This document shows, piece after piece, positions 35,240-46,760 of a DNA stretch of 64,000 nt. Each line of letters starts with the position of its first letter. Positions within the stretch are counted from its first letter, which is position 1. Location: NCBI GenBank assembly GCA_002368155.1, contig AP018180.1:2575947-2639946 (forward strand), read 5' to 3'. A model generated the notes under the pieces. That model ran no database searches. It saw only the letters and a program-made list of their open reading frames with translations, and was not told the origin of the DNA. The DNA is from Nostoc carneum NIES-2107 (GTDB lineage Bacteria > Cyanobacteriota > Cyanobacteriia > Cyanobacteriales > Nostocaceae). A program made the translations under genes and the position numbers.

Positions 35240-37399
35240 ATGCTTAGTTCTCCTGATTTGAGCTTCTCTCGAACCTTACCCTTAGATACATTTAATCAGC
35301 TTGGGGAATTGTTACAACAGATGGCTCAAGCAGTTGGAAGTGCAGCTTTGGTGCTGACAGAAGCGGTGTTGGCAAGGATTCGCGTCCCTGCTGAGTGGCA
35401 AGAGCAACGTTTTACATTACTGGTTTCTGAGGGGTTTAGTGCGCTGTTAATGGGAAATTTTACCCAGAGGGAACAGCCGTCATTAGGTACGGAGGTAAGA
35501 GGAGCTAGCTTTACAACAGGAACAAAAAATTCCACTAATAGTTTCTCCAACTCTGGTAACCAGCCCAAGCAACCTTCCTCTACATCGCAGCTTACCAGTA
35601 TTTCCTATTCTCAGAATGCCGCAGAGCTTAATACTAGGTTGACATTTAATTGCGAAGCGATCGCTTCTTTCTTGGTAAAATTGCGAGATTTGTTTGGTGC
35701 TGATTCCTATACTTACCAAAATCTGCAACGTTATAGTCAAATTCTCCGTACTAATGACGCTACGCTCCAAAGTCAATTTACGCTGTTGTTATTAGAATAT
35801 CTCCTGCCGCAGCACAATCAGCAGGTAGATTTTGCACAAACTTTAAATGAGCCTCATGCTTATATTTGTCAGCCTGTAGAAGATGCACTGAAAAAACAGG
35901 TTGCTCAAGAACGACTGTTAAATCAAGTTACAAACCAAATCCGCAGAAGCCTGGATTTATCTGTGATTATGACGACGGCGCTCACACAAGTGCGTGAGTT
36001 TTTAGAATTAGACAGATTAATAATTTATAAATTTGAGAATGCAAGTTCGACAAATCCCTCATACAACTTTGATGCTGCATACTTAAATAGTGATAATTGC
36101 CGTACCTGGTTTGGTAATCAACCAGAAGAACCTCCCCATCAACTCAACGGACAATATGCACTGTCAACACCAATCAATCCCCAACCCCCACTACAAGATT
36201 ATCAACTACATGGGGGTTGTATAGTCTATGAAGTCCGTGCTAATGAGGCAATTCCTTCTGTTTTGAATTATCGAGAAGAAACTTGCTTTGTACATCACTC
36301 CCAATGTTGGGAGAAGTATCGCCAAGGTTTTACCTTAGCGGTGGTTGATGTGGAAAAAACTTACAGCCTCGAACAGTGTTTGTTAACTTTTTTAAGGGAA
36401 GTTCAGGTACGTGCTAAGGTAGCTGCCCCTATTATGTTTGAGGAAAAACTTTGGGGACTGCTAATTGCACATCAGTGTCACGATCCACGAGAATGGACTG
36501 AAAACGAGAAAAGTTTGCTGACTGCGATCGCAGAACAATTAGCGATCGCTATTCACCAAACAGAGTTAATGCGATCGCTGCGAGATGCTGCCAGAACTCT
36601 CACTCAAGAAAAGCATACCCTGGAACAACGAGTAGCTGAACGCACACTAGAGCTACGCGATGCTTTACTTGCCGCAGAAGCCGCTAGCCGCCTGCGAAAT
36701 GAATTTTTGGCGACTATTAGCCATGAATTGCTTACACCCTTAACTTATGTCATCGGGATGTCTTCAACTTTGTTACGCTGGCCCTTGGGTGAATTGAGCC
36801 AACGTCAAAGAGATTATTTACAAACCATCCATGACAGCGGCGAACATTTATTAGAAATGATTAATGACATCCTCGATTTATCGCAAATTGAGGCAGGCAA
36901 AGCAGTTTTAAATATTACAGAATTTTCCTTAAGAGATATAGCAGAAAGTACGCTAAAAACCTTAGAAGACAGAGCCAATCAGGTACAGCTAAATCTGACG
37001 CTTGATTTGCAAATCGATCCTAGACGCGATCGCTTTACTGCCGATGCTACTAGAATCGAGCAAATTATTTCTAATTTATTAACTAATGCCATTAAATTTA
37101 CCCCAAAAGGCGGCAATGTTACCTTACGCTTGTGGGTAGAAGAAGAGACTGCCATCTTTCAAGTAGAAGATACAGGTATTGGCATTCCCGAAGAACAGTT
37201 ACCCCTACTTTTTGAAAAATTTCAACAACTCGATACACCCTATCGCCGCCGCTACGAAGGTACAGGATTAGGTTTAGCTTTAACTAAACAACTAGTAGAA
37301 CTCCACCGCGGGCGCATTGAAGTAGAGTCTACTGTAGGCATCGGTTCAATTTTCACCGTCTGGATACCAGCACAGCCGATGACGGCGTGTAAGTCGTGA
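35240..37399 (+). CDS. GAF-containing sensor histidine kinase, possible cyanobacteriochrome
   Basis: A 719-aa cytoplasmic kinase. The N-terminal 200 residues are of unknown type with a Ser/Asn-rich patch (about 90-125). A GAF domain spans about 228-440, ending in the WGLLIAHQC block typical of phytochrome-like GAFs. The segment EQCLLTFLREVQVRAK puts C380 exactly where cyanobacteriochromes carry their bilin-linking cysteine, though the usual following His is Leu. A coiled coil (about 445-480) leads to HisKA with ISHELLTPL (His at about 495) and HATPase with DTGIGI and GTGLGLALT. There is no receiver. It diverges from cobN (89 bases). Bilin binding is a hypothesis; the kinase call is firm. Confidence 0.9.
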   Translation: MLSSPDLSFSRTLPLDTFNQLGELLQQMAQAVGSAALVLTEAVLARIRVPAEWQEQRFTLLVSEGFSALLMGNFTQREQPSLGTEVRGASFTTGTKNSTNSFSNSGNQPKQPSSTSQLTSISYSQNAAELNTRLTFNCEAIASFLVKLRDLFGADSYTYQNLQRYSQILRTNDATLQSQFTLLLLEYLLPQHNQQVDFAQTLNEPHAYICQPVEDALKKQVAQERLLNQVTNQIRRSLDLSVIMTTALTQVREFLELDRLIIYKFENASSTNPSYNFDAAYLNSDNCRTWFGNQPEEPPHQLNGQYALSTPINPQPPLQDYQLHGGCIVYEVRANEAIPSVLNYREETCFVHHSQCWEKYRQGFTLAVVDVEKTYSLEQCLLTFLREVQVRAKVAAPIMFEEKLWGLLIAHQCHDPREWTENEKSLLTAIAEQLAIAIHQTELMRSLRDAARTLTQEKHTLEQRVAERTLELRDALLAAEAASRLRNEFLATISHELLTPLTYVIGMSSTLLRWPLGELSQRQRDYLQTIHDSGEHLLEMINDILDLSQIEAGKAVLNITEFSLRDIAESTLKTLEDRANQVQLNLTLDLQIDPRRDRFTADATRIEQIISNLLTNAIKFTPKGGNVTLRLWVEEETAIFQVEDTGIGIPEEQLPLLFEKFQQLDTPYRRRYEGTGLGLALTKQLVELHRGRIEVESTVGIGSIFTVWIPAQPMTACKS

Positions 37400-37573
37400 T
37401 TGGGGATTGGGGATTGGGGACTGGGGACTGGGGACTGGGGACTGGGGACTTTGGATGAGGGAGATGAGGGAGATGAGGGAGCAGGGGTGCAGGGGAGAAT
37501 AGCCATTACTCATTACTCATTACTCATTACTCATTACTCATTACCAATTACCCTATGCCCCACGCCCCATGCC
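37398..37573. repeat. STRR block between the kinase and nanE
   Basis: CCCCAAT/CCCCAGT units (minus sense) start inside the kinase stop codon and run to about 37450, followed by GAGATGAGG units, then CATTACT units (37504-37544) and CCCCATGCCCC at the nanE start. There is no room for a normal promoter or ribosome site outside repeats. Confidence 0.88.
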
Positions 37574-38238
37574 CAAAAGGTTTAATAGTCTCTTGCCAAG
37601 CTCCTGTTGATTCACCGTTGCATCAACCGCTAGTAATTGCAGCGATGGCACAGGCGGCGGTGAATAATGGCGCTGTTGGGGTGCGGATAGATACCCCCAG
37701 TCACATTCAAGCTGTGCGTGCTTGTGTGGATGTGCCGATTATTGGGCTATGGAAACAAGTCATCGCTGGCTACGATGTCTACATTACCCCTCAGTTTCAC
37801 CATGCTGTAGCTGTGGCGGCGGCTGGGGCTGATATTATTGCCATCGATGCCACCATGAGAAGCCGCCCTGGTGATGAGCAATTAGCAACGATAATTGCCA
37901 AGATTCATCAAGAATTAAATAAGCCAGTTATGGCAGATGTCGATACAATTGAGGCGGCAAAAGCAGCAGTCAATGCTGGAGCAGATATTGTGGGAACAAC
38001 TCTTTTTGGTTACACAGCTTCAACCAAAGATTTTACACCTCCTGGTTGGGAACTCCTGAGCCAGATGGTAGAACAGCTAAATATTCCCGTGATTTGTGAA
38101 GGTGGGATAGCTTCACCCCAAATGGCTCGTCAAGCCTTAGCTTTAGGGGCTGATGCTGTTGTCGTTGGTACTGCTATTACTGGGATTGACATTCAAGTCA
38201 GAGCCTATAAATCAATAATGAGTTCTGAAGAATTATGA
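37555..38238 (+). CDS. nanE: N-acetylmannosamine-6-phosphate 2-epimerase
   Basis: A 227-aa TIM-barrel enzyme converting ManNAc-6-P to GlcNAc-6-P. Family signatures are GLIVSCQAP (residues 9-17), GVRIDTPSHI (about 40-49), DATMRSRP (about 100-107) and the phosphate-binding end VICEGGIASP and ADAVVVGTAITG. The only in-frame ATG lies inside the repeat CCCTATGCCCCACGCCCCAT, so the first seven residues (MPHAPCP) are repeat-encoded and the usual six to eight native N-terminal residues are replaced. There is no Shine-Dalgarno. The gene overlaps ackA by ATGA, so they form an operon. Catalytic residues are all downstream of the altered N-terminus. Confidence 0.9.
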   Translation: MPHAPCPKGLIVSCQAPVDSPLHQPLVIAAMAQAAVNNGAVGVRIDTPSHIQAVRACVDVPIIGLWKQVIAGYDVYITPQFHHAVAVAAAGADIIAIDATMRSRPGDEQLATIIAKIHQELNKPVMADVDTIEAAKAAVNAGADIVGTTLFGYTASTKDFTPPGWELLSQMVEQLNIPVICEGGIASPQMARQALALGADAVVVGTAITGIDIQVRAYKSIMSSEEL

Positions 38239-39452
38239 AAATACTTGTACTGAATGCCGGATCTAGTAGTCAAAAAAGTTGTCTTTATGAAATCAAAGAT
38301 GATTTTCTCCCCAAACAAGCACCTCAACCGCTTTGGGAAGGCAAAGTCAACTGGACTAAAGAGCAAGGTGTCGCAGAAATTCAGGTGAAAACCGCTACAG
38401 GTGAAGTGCTGGAAGAATCAATCTATGCGGACTCGCGACAGGCACATGTCACCTATATGCTTTACACTCTGACTCGCGGTGCTACCAAGGTAATTGGTAA
38501 TCTGTCAGAAATCGATGTGGTAGGTCATCGTGTAGTACATGGGGGAGAAGATTACCGTAAAAGTACGGTGATTAATGAGGATGTAAAAAAAGCGATCGCC
38601 CAACTCGCTACTTTAGCACCAATACATAATCCAGCGGCTGTGGAAGGGATAGAAGCAATAGAGCAAAATTTAGGTGATGTGAAGCAGGTGGCAGTATTTG
38701 ATACCGGATTCCATGCCACTATCCCTGATGCTGCGGCAATCTATCCCGGCCCTTATGAGTGGGTAGAGCAAGGTATCCGTCGCTATGGTTTTCATGGTAT
38801 CAGTCACCAATACTGCGCCCAACGGGCAGCTGATATTCTGGGACGAGATTTAGCATCGCTGAAATTAATTAATTGTCATTTAGGTAACGGCTGTTCTTTA
38901 GCAGCAATCCAAAAAGGCCGCAGCATTGATACGACTATGGGCTTCACACCCTTAGATGGGTTAATGATGGGTAGTCGTTCTGGTTCCATCGATCCAGGGA
39001 TTTTAATTTACCTGCTACGACAATCTAATTATTCGGCCGAAAGCCTGGATTATGTTCTCAATAAAGCTTCCGGGTTACGTGGAATTTCTGGCGTTTCCAG
39101 CGATTTGCCAGAAGTAATCGCTGCGATCGCTCAAGGTAATTATCGCGCCCAGTTAGCTTGGGATATGTACGTGCATCGCTTGCGTTCTTGCATTGGTTCT
39201 ATGCTTGCCAGTTTAGGGGGTTTAGATGTTCTAGTCTTTACCGCAGGTGTCGGTGAAAAATCCCCGGGAATTCGTCAAGCTGTTTCCGAAGGCTTTGGGT
39301 TTTTGGGGCTGAAAATCGACCCGCAGAAAAATCAACAAAACCCCGTTGATATCGACATCGCCACCCCAGAATCAACGATACGGGTCTTAGTCATTCATAC
39401 TCAAGAAGATTGGGCGATCGCACAACAATGCTGGTTACTTTTAAATAAGTAA
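38235..39452 (+). CDS. ackA: Acetate kinase
   Basis: A 405-aa cytoplasmic enzyme that interconverts acetyl phosphate plus ADP with acetate plus ATP. Conserved blocks are VLNAGSSSQK (5-14), VGHRVVHGG (about 96-104), FDTGFHATIP (about 155-164), RYGFHGISHQY (about 183-193), HLGNGCS (about 216-222), TTMGFTPLDG and FTAGVGEKSP. It starts within the stop of nanE (ATGA overlap). No pta gene is adjacent, so acetyl phosphate must come from elsewhere (for example phosphoketolase). Length is normal for the family. Confidence 0.95.
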   Translation: MKILVLNAGSSSQKSCLYEIKDDFLPKQAPQPLWEGKVNWTKEQGVAEIQVKTATGEVLEESIYADSRQAHVTYMLYTLTRGATKVIGNLSEIDVVGHRVVHGGEDYRKSTVINEDVKKAIAQLATLAPIHNPAAVEGIEAIEQNLGDVKQVAVFDTGFHATIPDAAAIYPGPYEWVEQGIRRYGFHGISHQYCAQRAADILGRDLASLKLINCHLGNGCSLAAIQKGRSIDTTMGFTPLDGLMMGSRSGSIDPGILIYLLRQSNYSAESLDYVLNKASGLRGISGVSSDLPEVIAAIAQGNYRAQLAWDMYVHRLRSCIGSMLASLGGLDVLVFTAGVGEKSPGIRQAVSEGFGFLGLKIDPQKNQQNPVDIDIATPESTIRVLVIHTQEDWAIAQQCWLLLNK

Positions 39453-39623
39453 AAATAGCACCTCTAATCTTCACGCAATTACTACTCTGCATCACCATTA
39501 ACCTTGGCTGTTGATTTTTGTTGTGTTGTAATTAGATATACCAGTCAATGCCTTGAGATAATGCAGTTTTTTGGTGGAAGTTGTCAACTGCAATAGGGGA
39601 TAGGGAATTAAAAAAAATACTAG

Positions 39624-39657
39624 ACTCTTGTACAGACGCGATTAATCGCGTCTCTGC
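39624..39657. repeat. Dispersed palindrome, copy D (opposite orientation)
   Basis: Core AGACGCGATTAATCGCGTCT at 39634-39653 with CTCTTGTAC on the left and CTGCA on the right, that is, inverted relative to copies B and C. It lies in the 293-base gap between ackA and the next gene. Confidence 0.85.
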
Positions 39658-39745
39658 ATTTCTTGACAACCCCACCAATAAATATGCAATTTCTATGCAT
39701 TACAGCTGACAAATCATCCCCAGCTAATAAGGTTAGTCAATCACA

Positions 39746-40534
39746 ATGTTTGCTTTATATCGTGAAACTATCAATACATTTTTGACAATTAGTGCCTGTA
39801 TTCTAGGAATTGGCTTAATGCAATTACCTCGAATGCAAAGCTTTCTAAATAATCGAGAAACTGCTTCTGTAGAAGCGCTAGAAAGAGAAATTAAAGCCGA
39901 ACAGGTTCGATTAAATTTTTTAAAACAAACACCTAGCTTTGGCTATGAAAACTTGATTGCCGATTGGGTATATTTAAATTTTCTCCAATACTTTGGTGAT
40001 GAAGAAGCACGCGATAAAACAGGCTACACAGCCAGCCCTAAGTATTTTGAAGTGATTCTCGGGCATAATCCCAGATTTCTAGATGCTTATTTAGGTTTAT
40101 CTGTCAGTACTTCTCTTTATGCAGGTTTACCTGAACGTTCTATAGAATTAATGGAACAAAGCTTACATTTTTTATCCCCTAAACTCCCGGAGAGAGCTTA
40201 TTATGTATGGCGTTATAAAGCTATCGATGAATTATTATTTTTAGGTGATGCTCAAGCCTCTAAAAAATCTTTGATGAAAGCTGTAGATTGGGCTAGCACT
40301 TATGATGATGAAGAAAGCAAGAATTTAGCTAAAATCTCACAAAGAACTGCTAAATTCTTGAGCAATAATCCTAATAGTAAACACGCTAGGATTTCTACAT
40401 GGGTAATGGTGTTAAATAACGGAGTTGATAAAAACACACAACAAAGAGCAATTAGAGAAATCGAGGCTTTAGGTGGCAAAGTAGTTAAGACTCCAGAAGG
40501 CAATAATCAAATTCTATTGCCGCCAAAAGATTAA
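39746..40534 (+). CDS. Membrane-anchored conserved cyanobacterial protein, TPR-like
   Basis: A 262-aa protein with an N-terminal membrane segment (about residues 11-28, FLTISACILGIGLMQL), then a helical region. Residues 90-205 look like TPR-type helical hairpins (YFEVILGHNPRFLDAYLGLS, RSIELMEQSLHFL, AQASKKSLMKAVDWAS). The DWVYLNFLQYFGDE segment (about 75-88) is a conserved-looking aromatic block. The C-terminus ends in a small basic domain. I do not know a function; it is probably an extracytoplasmic or thylakoid-lumen helical scaffold. It stands alone between two repeat regions. Confidence 0.75.
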   Translation: MFALYRETINTFLTISACILGIGLMQLPRMQSFLNNRETASVEALEREIKAEQVRLNFLKQTPSFGYENLIADWVYLNFLQYFGDEEARDKTGYTASPKYFEVILGHNPRFLDAYLGLSVSTSLYAGLPERSIELMEQSLHFLSPKLPERAYYVWRYKAIDELLFLGDAQASKKSLMKAVDWASTYDDEESKNLAKISQRTAKFLSNNPNSKHARISTWVMVLNNGVDKNTQQRAIREIEALGGKVVKTPEGNNQILLPPKD

Positions 40535-40701
40535 ATTTGGGGTTTGGTAATAGGTAATGGGAATTTCCCCTGTAACTCTAAGGGTAAAATCACTTAGGTA
40601 GTACGTCATAAACCTTAACATTATTTGCGTATATTGCTGAACCGAAATGTACCTTCATTAAGGCAAGCTAGCCGTAGAATACTATATCAGCGGTGACTTC
40701 T

Positions 40702-41097
40702 ATGCCTCGCGAAAGACAAAAATCACGTATTTTAGAAAAGGCTCAATTAAGAACCTACGGACTCCATGCGATTGATCCGAACATTGATTTTGGCGAAAAT
40801 CGCAACTTGGAAGGCATGACACAGCTAATAGAGAAATTACGCAATAAAATCCTGGCTTATAATACTGCTTTAATCACGCTAAATACTTATAAAAGCGAGA
40901 TTCAAGATCTAGAAAAAACCTTGGGCGACCTCTGCGAGAGAATGTTACTGGGAGTCGCCTTTAGATACGGTAAAGACAGCCATGAATATGAATTAGCAGG
41001 TGGTGTGCGTACAAGTAAACGCGTACGTAAAAGTACGATTACCCGTGCTAAGGCGGTTAAAGAAGAAATACCGGGTGGGAAGACGAAGAAGGCGTAG
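40702..41097 (+). CDS. Conserved cyanobacterial coiled-coil hypothetical, paralogue 2
   Basis: A 131-aa paralogue of the protein at 12207. Shared features are the basic N-terminus, IDFGENR (about residue 33), a heptad-like helix (about 45-90) and [14 protein letters not shown] (about 95-108) before a Lys/Arg-rich tail ([12 protein letters not shown]). The function is unknown. The ATG at 40702 is preferred to the GTG three codons upstream because it gives the basic start also seen in the paralogue. An STRR tract begins at the stop codon. Confidence 0.7.
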   Translation: MPRERQKSRILEKAQLRTYGLHAIDPNIDFGENRNLEGMTQLIEKLRNKILAYNTALITLNTYKSEIQDLEKTLGDLCERMLLGVAFRYGKDSHEYELAGGVRTSKRVRKSTITRAKAVKEEIPGGKTKKA

Positions 41098-41169
41098 GGG
41101 TTGGGGATTGGGGATTGGGGATTGGGGATTGGGGATTGGGGATTGGGGACTGGGGATTGGGGATTGGGA
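41097..41169. repeat. STRR1 tandem repeat
   Basis: Ten consecutive CCCCAAT/CCCCAGT units (minus sense) begin in the last base of the hypothetical gene's stop and fill most of the gap to the convergent rca gene. Confidence 0.93.
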
Positions 41170-41229
41170 AGTTAGAACTTGTGCTTTCTCCCTCATCCCC
41201 CTCATCTCCCTTATCCCCGCTTCCAGTCC

Positions 41230-42504
41230 TTAATTCCTCCCGTTCGGCCTTTGAATAATTGTTTCCGTCACTCGGCGCTTGGCTTTGGGATCTATGGCTA
41301 CTAAACGCAGGTACTCGCCTTCATAATCAGTTAGACATGATTCTAAAGCTGAGATAGCATCTGAGTGAGCATCGATGTGGGTATTGAGACAACTTTGCCA
41401 GGAACCTGTGCGGAAGCGTCTTTCATCGACGTGTTCAATGTTAATTGTGTAACCCTGTGCTAAGAATTGCCGAATTTGTTCTTGTGTTTCTAGGGTTAAA
41501 TGGGGACTTAATGTTTCTTGTTTTTGCGAGTTGTTATTAGTTGCGCCTTTATTTACACCATTGCTGGATGGCTGAGTTGTTGGTGTTCCTGTAACAGGTG
41601 GTGCAGCTTGATAACCTTTACCGCGATTGAGACGATTGTATTCGTCAACTAACTGGGAACTTTCGACTCGTTTTTGTTCGCCAACCATCAATTTACCGGA
41701 TTCAAGTAAATGAGATAGCCGAAAATCTGGCTTTTTAAATTCTGGTGGCCCTTCATTGCTATTGACTATCCGCAGGGAAACACGCTCAAATCCTATTTGA
41801 TGGATGAAGTTGCGTATTTGTTCGTCATAAATGCGCGATCGCAATGCACTAAAAAAGTCTATGGATTGATTGGGGAAGGTGTCAACTAGCTGTTCAATTT
41901 CCCGTTTCGAGAGTCCATCCGGTTCAAATATCCCACCAACTATTCCTACCTTGTCGTCGCGATCGGGTTCCCAGTAAAATTTCTCCATGCGACCATCCCG
42001 AATTAATGGTGCATAAAGGGTAGAAAAATCGTTGCCTGTAACGATAATCGGTACTCGACGTAACGGTGTGGAATCGTAGCTTCCAGGTAATTGCACGTCT
42101 GTAGGATTATCGGCAATATTCATCAAGGTGGCGTTCACCAACTGAGTATTGACAGTATATTGCGTTCCTTCATCAAATCTGCCTGCACCTGCATCCAAAT
42201 CATTAATCATCAGCACGCACATTTTACCGCGCACTTTGATTAATTCTGCGGTTTCCCGATAGCGCAGACGGATTAAACGTGCGGGATCTCCCGCGTCTGG
42301 ACTTTCTAATTCACCACCAGATATGTGAGTTACCTCTACACCCATTTTCTCGAAGACTAACTCACATTGAAAAGATTTTCCTTCTCCCTTACGTCCGTGA
42401 ATCCCTAAAATTAAGGGAACTCGCACGCCAGGGAGATTGAGAAAGTTTTTGGTAATATGGACAGCTAATTTGTCCAAAAACCGAGGAGCAATATAGTAAC
42501 TCAT
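41230..42504 (-). CDS. rca: Rubisco activase with C-terminal SSU-like domain
   Basis: A 424-aa AAA+ chaperone that removes inhibitory sugar phosphates from Rubisco. Walker A is [11 protein letters not shown] (34-44), Walker B is in [11 protein letters not shown] (about 94-104), and sensor 1 in [10 protein letters not shown] (about 152-161). A linker rich in Thr, Asn and Gln (about 295-330) leads to an RbcS-like (SSUL) domain, about 335-420, with [18 protein letters not shown] and [19 protein letters not shown]. In cyanobacteria this domain, also found in CcmM, targets the activase to Rubisco in the carboxysome. The architecture is that of Nostocales Rca. The gene is convergent with the 131-aa hypothetical and stands apart from the rbc operon. 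Confidence 0.93.
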   Translation of the reverse strand: MSYYIAPRFLDKLAVHITKNFLNLPGVRVPLILGIHGRKGEGKSFQCELVFEKMGVEVTHISGGELESPDAGDPARLIRLRYRETAELIKVRGKMCVLMINDLDAGAGRFDEGTQYTVNTQLVNATLMNIADNPTDVQLPGSYDSTPLRRVPIIVTGNDFSTLYAPLIRDGRMEKFYWEPDRDDKVGIVGGIFEPDGLSKREIEQLVDTFPNQSIDFFSALRSRIYDEQIRNFIHQIGFERVSLRIVNSNEGPPEFKKPDFRLSHLLESGKLMVGEQKRVESSQLVDEYNRLNRGKGYQAAPPVTGTPTTQPSSNGVNKGATNNNSQKQETLSPHLTLETQEQIRQFLAQGYTINIEHVDERRFRTGSWQSCLNTHIDAHSDAISALESCLTDYEGEYLRLVAIDPKAKRRVTETIIQRPNGRN

Positions 42505-42590
42505 GCAATTAATTTTGGTTAGTGCTTCTTAGGATCATGGTAGTTTTTTTTAGCTACTGATGTTTATGTATCTTTGGGTAGAGAAGGGGT

Positions 42591-42630
42591 TGGGGACTGG
42601 TGATTGGGTATTAGGGACTGGGGATTGGGG
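42591..42630. repeat. Short STRR1 tract
   Basis: Five to six degenerate CCCCAGT/CCCAATA units (minus sense) in the gap between rca and the GH13 gene. The rest of the 247-base gap holds nothing recognised. Confidence 0.75.
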
Positions 42631-42751
42631 AAAGGGAAAGAGAAAATGTAAGTTTAGGGTGGGTATGGGCAATAACTTAAAAAAATAAGGGCTTGAGCGA
42701 TAAAACTGCCCACCCTAAGAATAAGTGTGATGAAAATTATTTCAGGCGCTA

Positions 42752-44215
<1,464 letters not shown>

Positions 44216-44439
44216 GAAGTCCTCTCTATAACCATTAGGTGCGATCGTTGCAAATAATAGCTTCTTTGTGGGTCTTACTTGTGGTAGAAATTCTGATCTT
44301 AAATAATAATTGTTACTGCCATTCTCTTAGCTTACGGTAGAGTGAGTGGGGTCTAGGGATGAATGCAGCGTAGACAAAAATGAATCAATGACTTTCTCTC
44401 CCTTGCCCACTGACCCTTTTCCCCTACTGTAACTTGCTT

Positions 44440-45522
44440 ATGGAACGCCCAATTTTATACATAGCCATTACTAACCACGGTTTTGGTCATGCTACTCGCA
44501 TGGCATCAGTCGCCGCAACTATTCAAAGGTTTTGTCCAGAGGTTTTGTTAATTATGGTGACTACTTCACCCCGGTGGTTGCTAGAACGCTATATAGACGG
44601 CGATTTTATCCATCGTCCCAGGGCCTTTGACTTGGGTGTGATCCAAGCAGATAGCTTGACAATGGATAAAGCTGCGACTTTGGACAAATTAAGAGAAATT
44701 AAGCAGAAGCAGAATTCCCTCGTGGTATCGGAAGTGAATTTTATTCGCCAAAATCGCGTCCATCTTATCTTGGCGGATATTCCTTTTCTCGCCTCTGTAA
44801 TTGCTAAGGCTGCAAATATTCCTTGTTGGTCGATTGGTAACTTTGGCTGGGATTTTATCTATCGTGATTGGGGTGGGGAATTTTTGGAAATTGCTGACTG
44901 GATTAGTGAGTGTTATTCAAAATGCGATCGCCTCTATCGTCTCCCTTTCCATGAGCCAATGTCTGCTTTCTCCAATATTATTGATGTGGGTTTAACAGGT
45001 GGTTCACCCCGTTATGCTGCTGATGATTTGCGTTCCAGTTGGGGAATTACTGCACCTGTGGAAAAAACTATTCTGATAACTTTCGGTGGCTTAGGTTTGC
45101 AGCAGTTTCCTTACGATAATCTGCGCCTTTTCCCTGATTGGCAATTCATTGTATTCGATCAACAGACCCCAGATTTACCTAATTTGGTGAAAATTACTGA
45201 CCTCCAATACCGCCCTGTAGATTTTATGCCGATTTGTGGGCGAGTTGTGTCTAAACCTGGTTATGGTACTTTTGCAGAAGCTATCCGTTTGAATCTACCT
45301 ATTGCTAGTGTTACCCGTGAAGGCTTTGCGGAAGCAGCTTTCTTAGTAGAAGGGTTAACTAATTATAATCAGCATCAAATTATTAGCCCAACAGAGTTTT
45401 TCCAAGGAACTTGGGATTTTCTCCATCAACCTCTGCTGCAACCAAAGCTATCCCAACCAATTGCTAAAGATGGCAATGAAGCGATCGCAAATGCTGTCAT
45501 GCAATATTTTTCTATGAGTTAG
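44440..45522 (+). CDS. GT-B fold glycosyltransferase-like protein
   Basis: A 360-aa protein with the layout of MurG/UDP-glycosyltransferase-like enzymes. The N-terminal domain begins YIAITNHGFGHATRMASVA (the GHxxR loop of this fold), and the C-terminal nucleotide-binding domain has ILITFGGLG (about 211-219) and the donor-site segment VSKPGYGTFAEAI (about 270-282). The substrate is unknown; the GxGH start is also seen in proteins of the galactokinase-linked and glycolipid types. ATG 44440 is chosen; a TTG two codons upstream is the frame limit. It is alone on its strand, divergent from the GH13 gene. Confidence 0.8.
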   Translation: MERPILYIAITNHGFGHATRMASVAATIQRFCPEVLLIMVTTSPRWLLERYIDGDFIHRPRAFDLGVIQADSLTMDKAATLDKLREIKQKQNSLVVSEVNFIRQNRVHLILADIPFLASVIAKAANIPCWSIGNFGWDFIYRDWGGEFLEIADWISECYSKCDRLYRLPFHEPMSAFSNIIDVGLTGGSPRYAADDLRSSWGITAPVEKTILITFGGLGLQQFPYDNLRLFPDWQFIVFDQQTPDLPNLVKITDLQYRPVDFMPICGRVVSKPGYGTFAEAIRLNLPIASVTREGFAEAAFLVEGLTNYNQHQIISPTEFFQGTWDFLHQPLLQPKLSQPIAKDGNEAIANAVMQYFSMS

Positions 45523-45544
45523 GAGCGATCGCACTACGCAAATC

Positions 45545-46498
45545 CTACTCTGCAGGATTTGCTTCCAACCAGCTAAGTAAATCCTCTAACCCTGTAAAAT
45601 CTAGCAAAGCTTCGCCAAGTGCTTCTAATTGCGCTAGAGAAAGGAATTTAATACGTTCTTGAACTTCTTGCGGTAATTCTCCTACCCGTTTTTTTACTTG
45701 CCGAAGCACTAGACTTTGCGCTTGTTCCTGTTGTCCCCGTTCGTAGCCAATACGTTCACCAGTTGTTACATAGCTCATAGTTCGCTCCTGCTCAAATTGC
45801 TTAAATTCTTCCCAAAACTCCGCTTCCAATGCTTTTGGTAAAATCATAACCCAATCAATAAATCGGTAGAGGTTACGAATATCTTTTTCTTGCAGTCCTT
45901 GTTCGTATAATCGACGGATTAAGCTAAATTTCCAAGTTTTGCGATCGCCTGGTTTTTTACTGGTCTGCTGCGTTTTTAAATGTGCCATGACAACCGTTGC
46001 AAATGGGTTATCGCTCTTCTCTAACTCTGCCCAAAGATTTTGATAATCAAGAAGTTTGACTGTGCCAAATTCAAAATTTAGCCTGGTATTGGGATAATTA
46101 TAATTGTATTGATTTGGTCGCCAATTTGGGTCAGCATCACACAGAATCGCCAAGCTAATTGCTGGTTTACCAAATTTGTCAAATATTCGCAGATTATAAG
46201 AAAACATCCTTTGGGCAAAGTTATCTTCCGATTTGGCTTGAATTTCTACATGAATTAATAGCCAAATTTCTTCTCCTTGAATTTGCCAAACTTTAACCAA
46301 TTTATCGGCATATCTTCTTCCTTGTTCAGCATCACGCGCTATTTGCTGAAACTCTTTATCTAAAAATTCATGTGGACGTTCCCAGTCAATTAGTATGGCG
46401 GTTTCTGGGAAGAAAAAATGCATGGCTTGGGGAAAGTATGCTTCTAATATTTCTTTCCACGGTGAATCATTATCGGCTCTTTCTAATTCCTCAGTCAT
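45545..46498 (-). CDS. Rpn/DUF4351-type putative nuclease
   Basis: A 317-aa protein of the Rpn (recombination-promoting nuclease) / PDDEXK transposase-like group that is frequent in cyanobacteria. The start WKEILEAYFPQAMHFFFPE is typical; the PD-(D/E)XK core is seen in LLIHVEIQAKSE (about 80-91), after LVKVWQIQGEE. A DUF4351-like helical tail ends the protein (about 265-315, VLRQVKKRVGELPQ ... LEALGEALLDF). These proteins cleave DNA or relate to mobile elements, but the host role is unclear. It lies convergent with the glycosyltransferase gene (22 bases). Confidence 0.85.
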   Translation of the reverse strand: MTEELERADNDSPWKEILEAYFPQAMHFFFPETAILIDWERPHEFLDKEFQQIARDAEQGRRYADKLVKVWQIQGEEIWLLIHVEIQAKSEDNFAQRMFSYNLRIFDKFGKPAISLAILCDADPNWRPNQYNYNYPNTRLNFEFGTVKLLDYQNLWAELEKSDNPFATVVMAHLKTQQTSKKPGDRKTWKFSLIRRLYEQGLQEKDIRNLYRFIDWVMILPKALEAEFWEEFKQFEQERTMSYVTTGERIGYERGQQEQAQSLVLRQVKKRVGELPQEVQERIKFLSLAQLEALGEALLDFTGLEDLLSWLEANPAE

Positions 46499-46760
46499 TT
46501 TGATTTTTAATTTTGCATCTGTTCAACGGATATAGTAAAGAATACTCTAGTGTCAATTATTGCCATACTAAAGATGATTTACTTACACAAACCCGCGGCG
46601 ATCGCACTGTGAATGAGGATGCTGCTCCCAAGTTGTGTGATATATTCTCAATCAGCAAGCGAATTCTCATAGCACCAGACTAACAAGCTTCACTCGCGGT
46701 GCTATGTAATTAATTAACGGGTGTGATTAATTTTGAATTTTGAATTCGGAGCGAAGCGAC

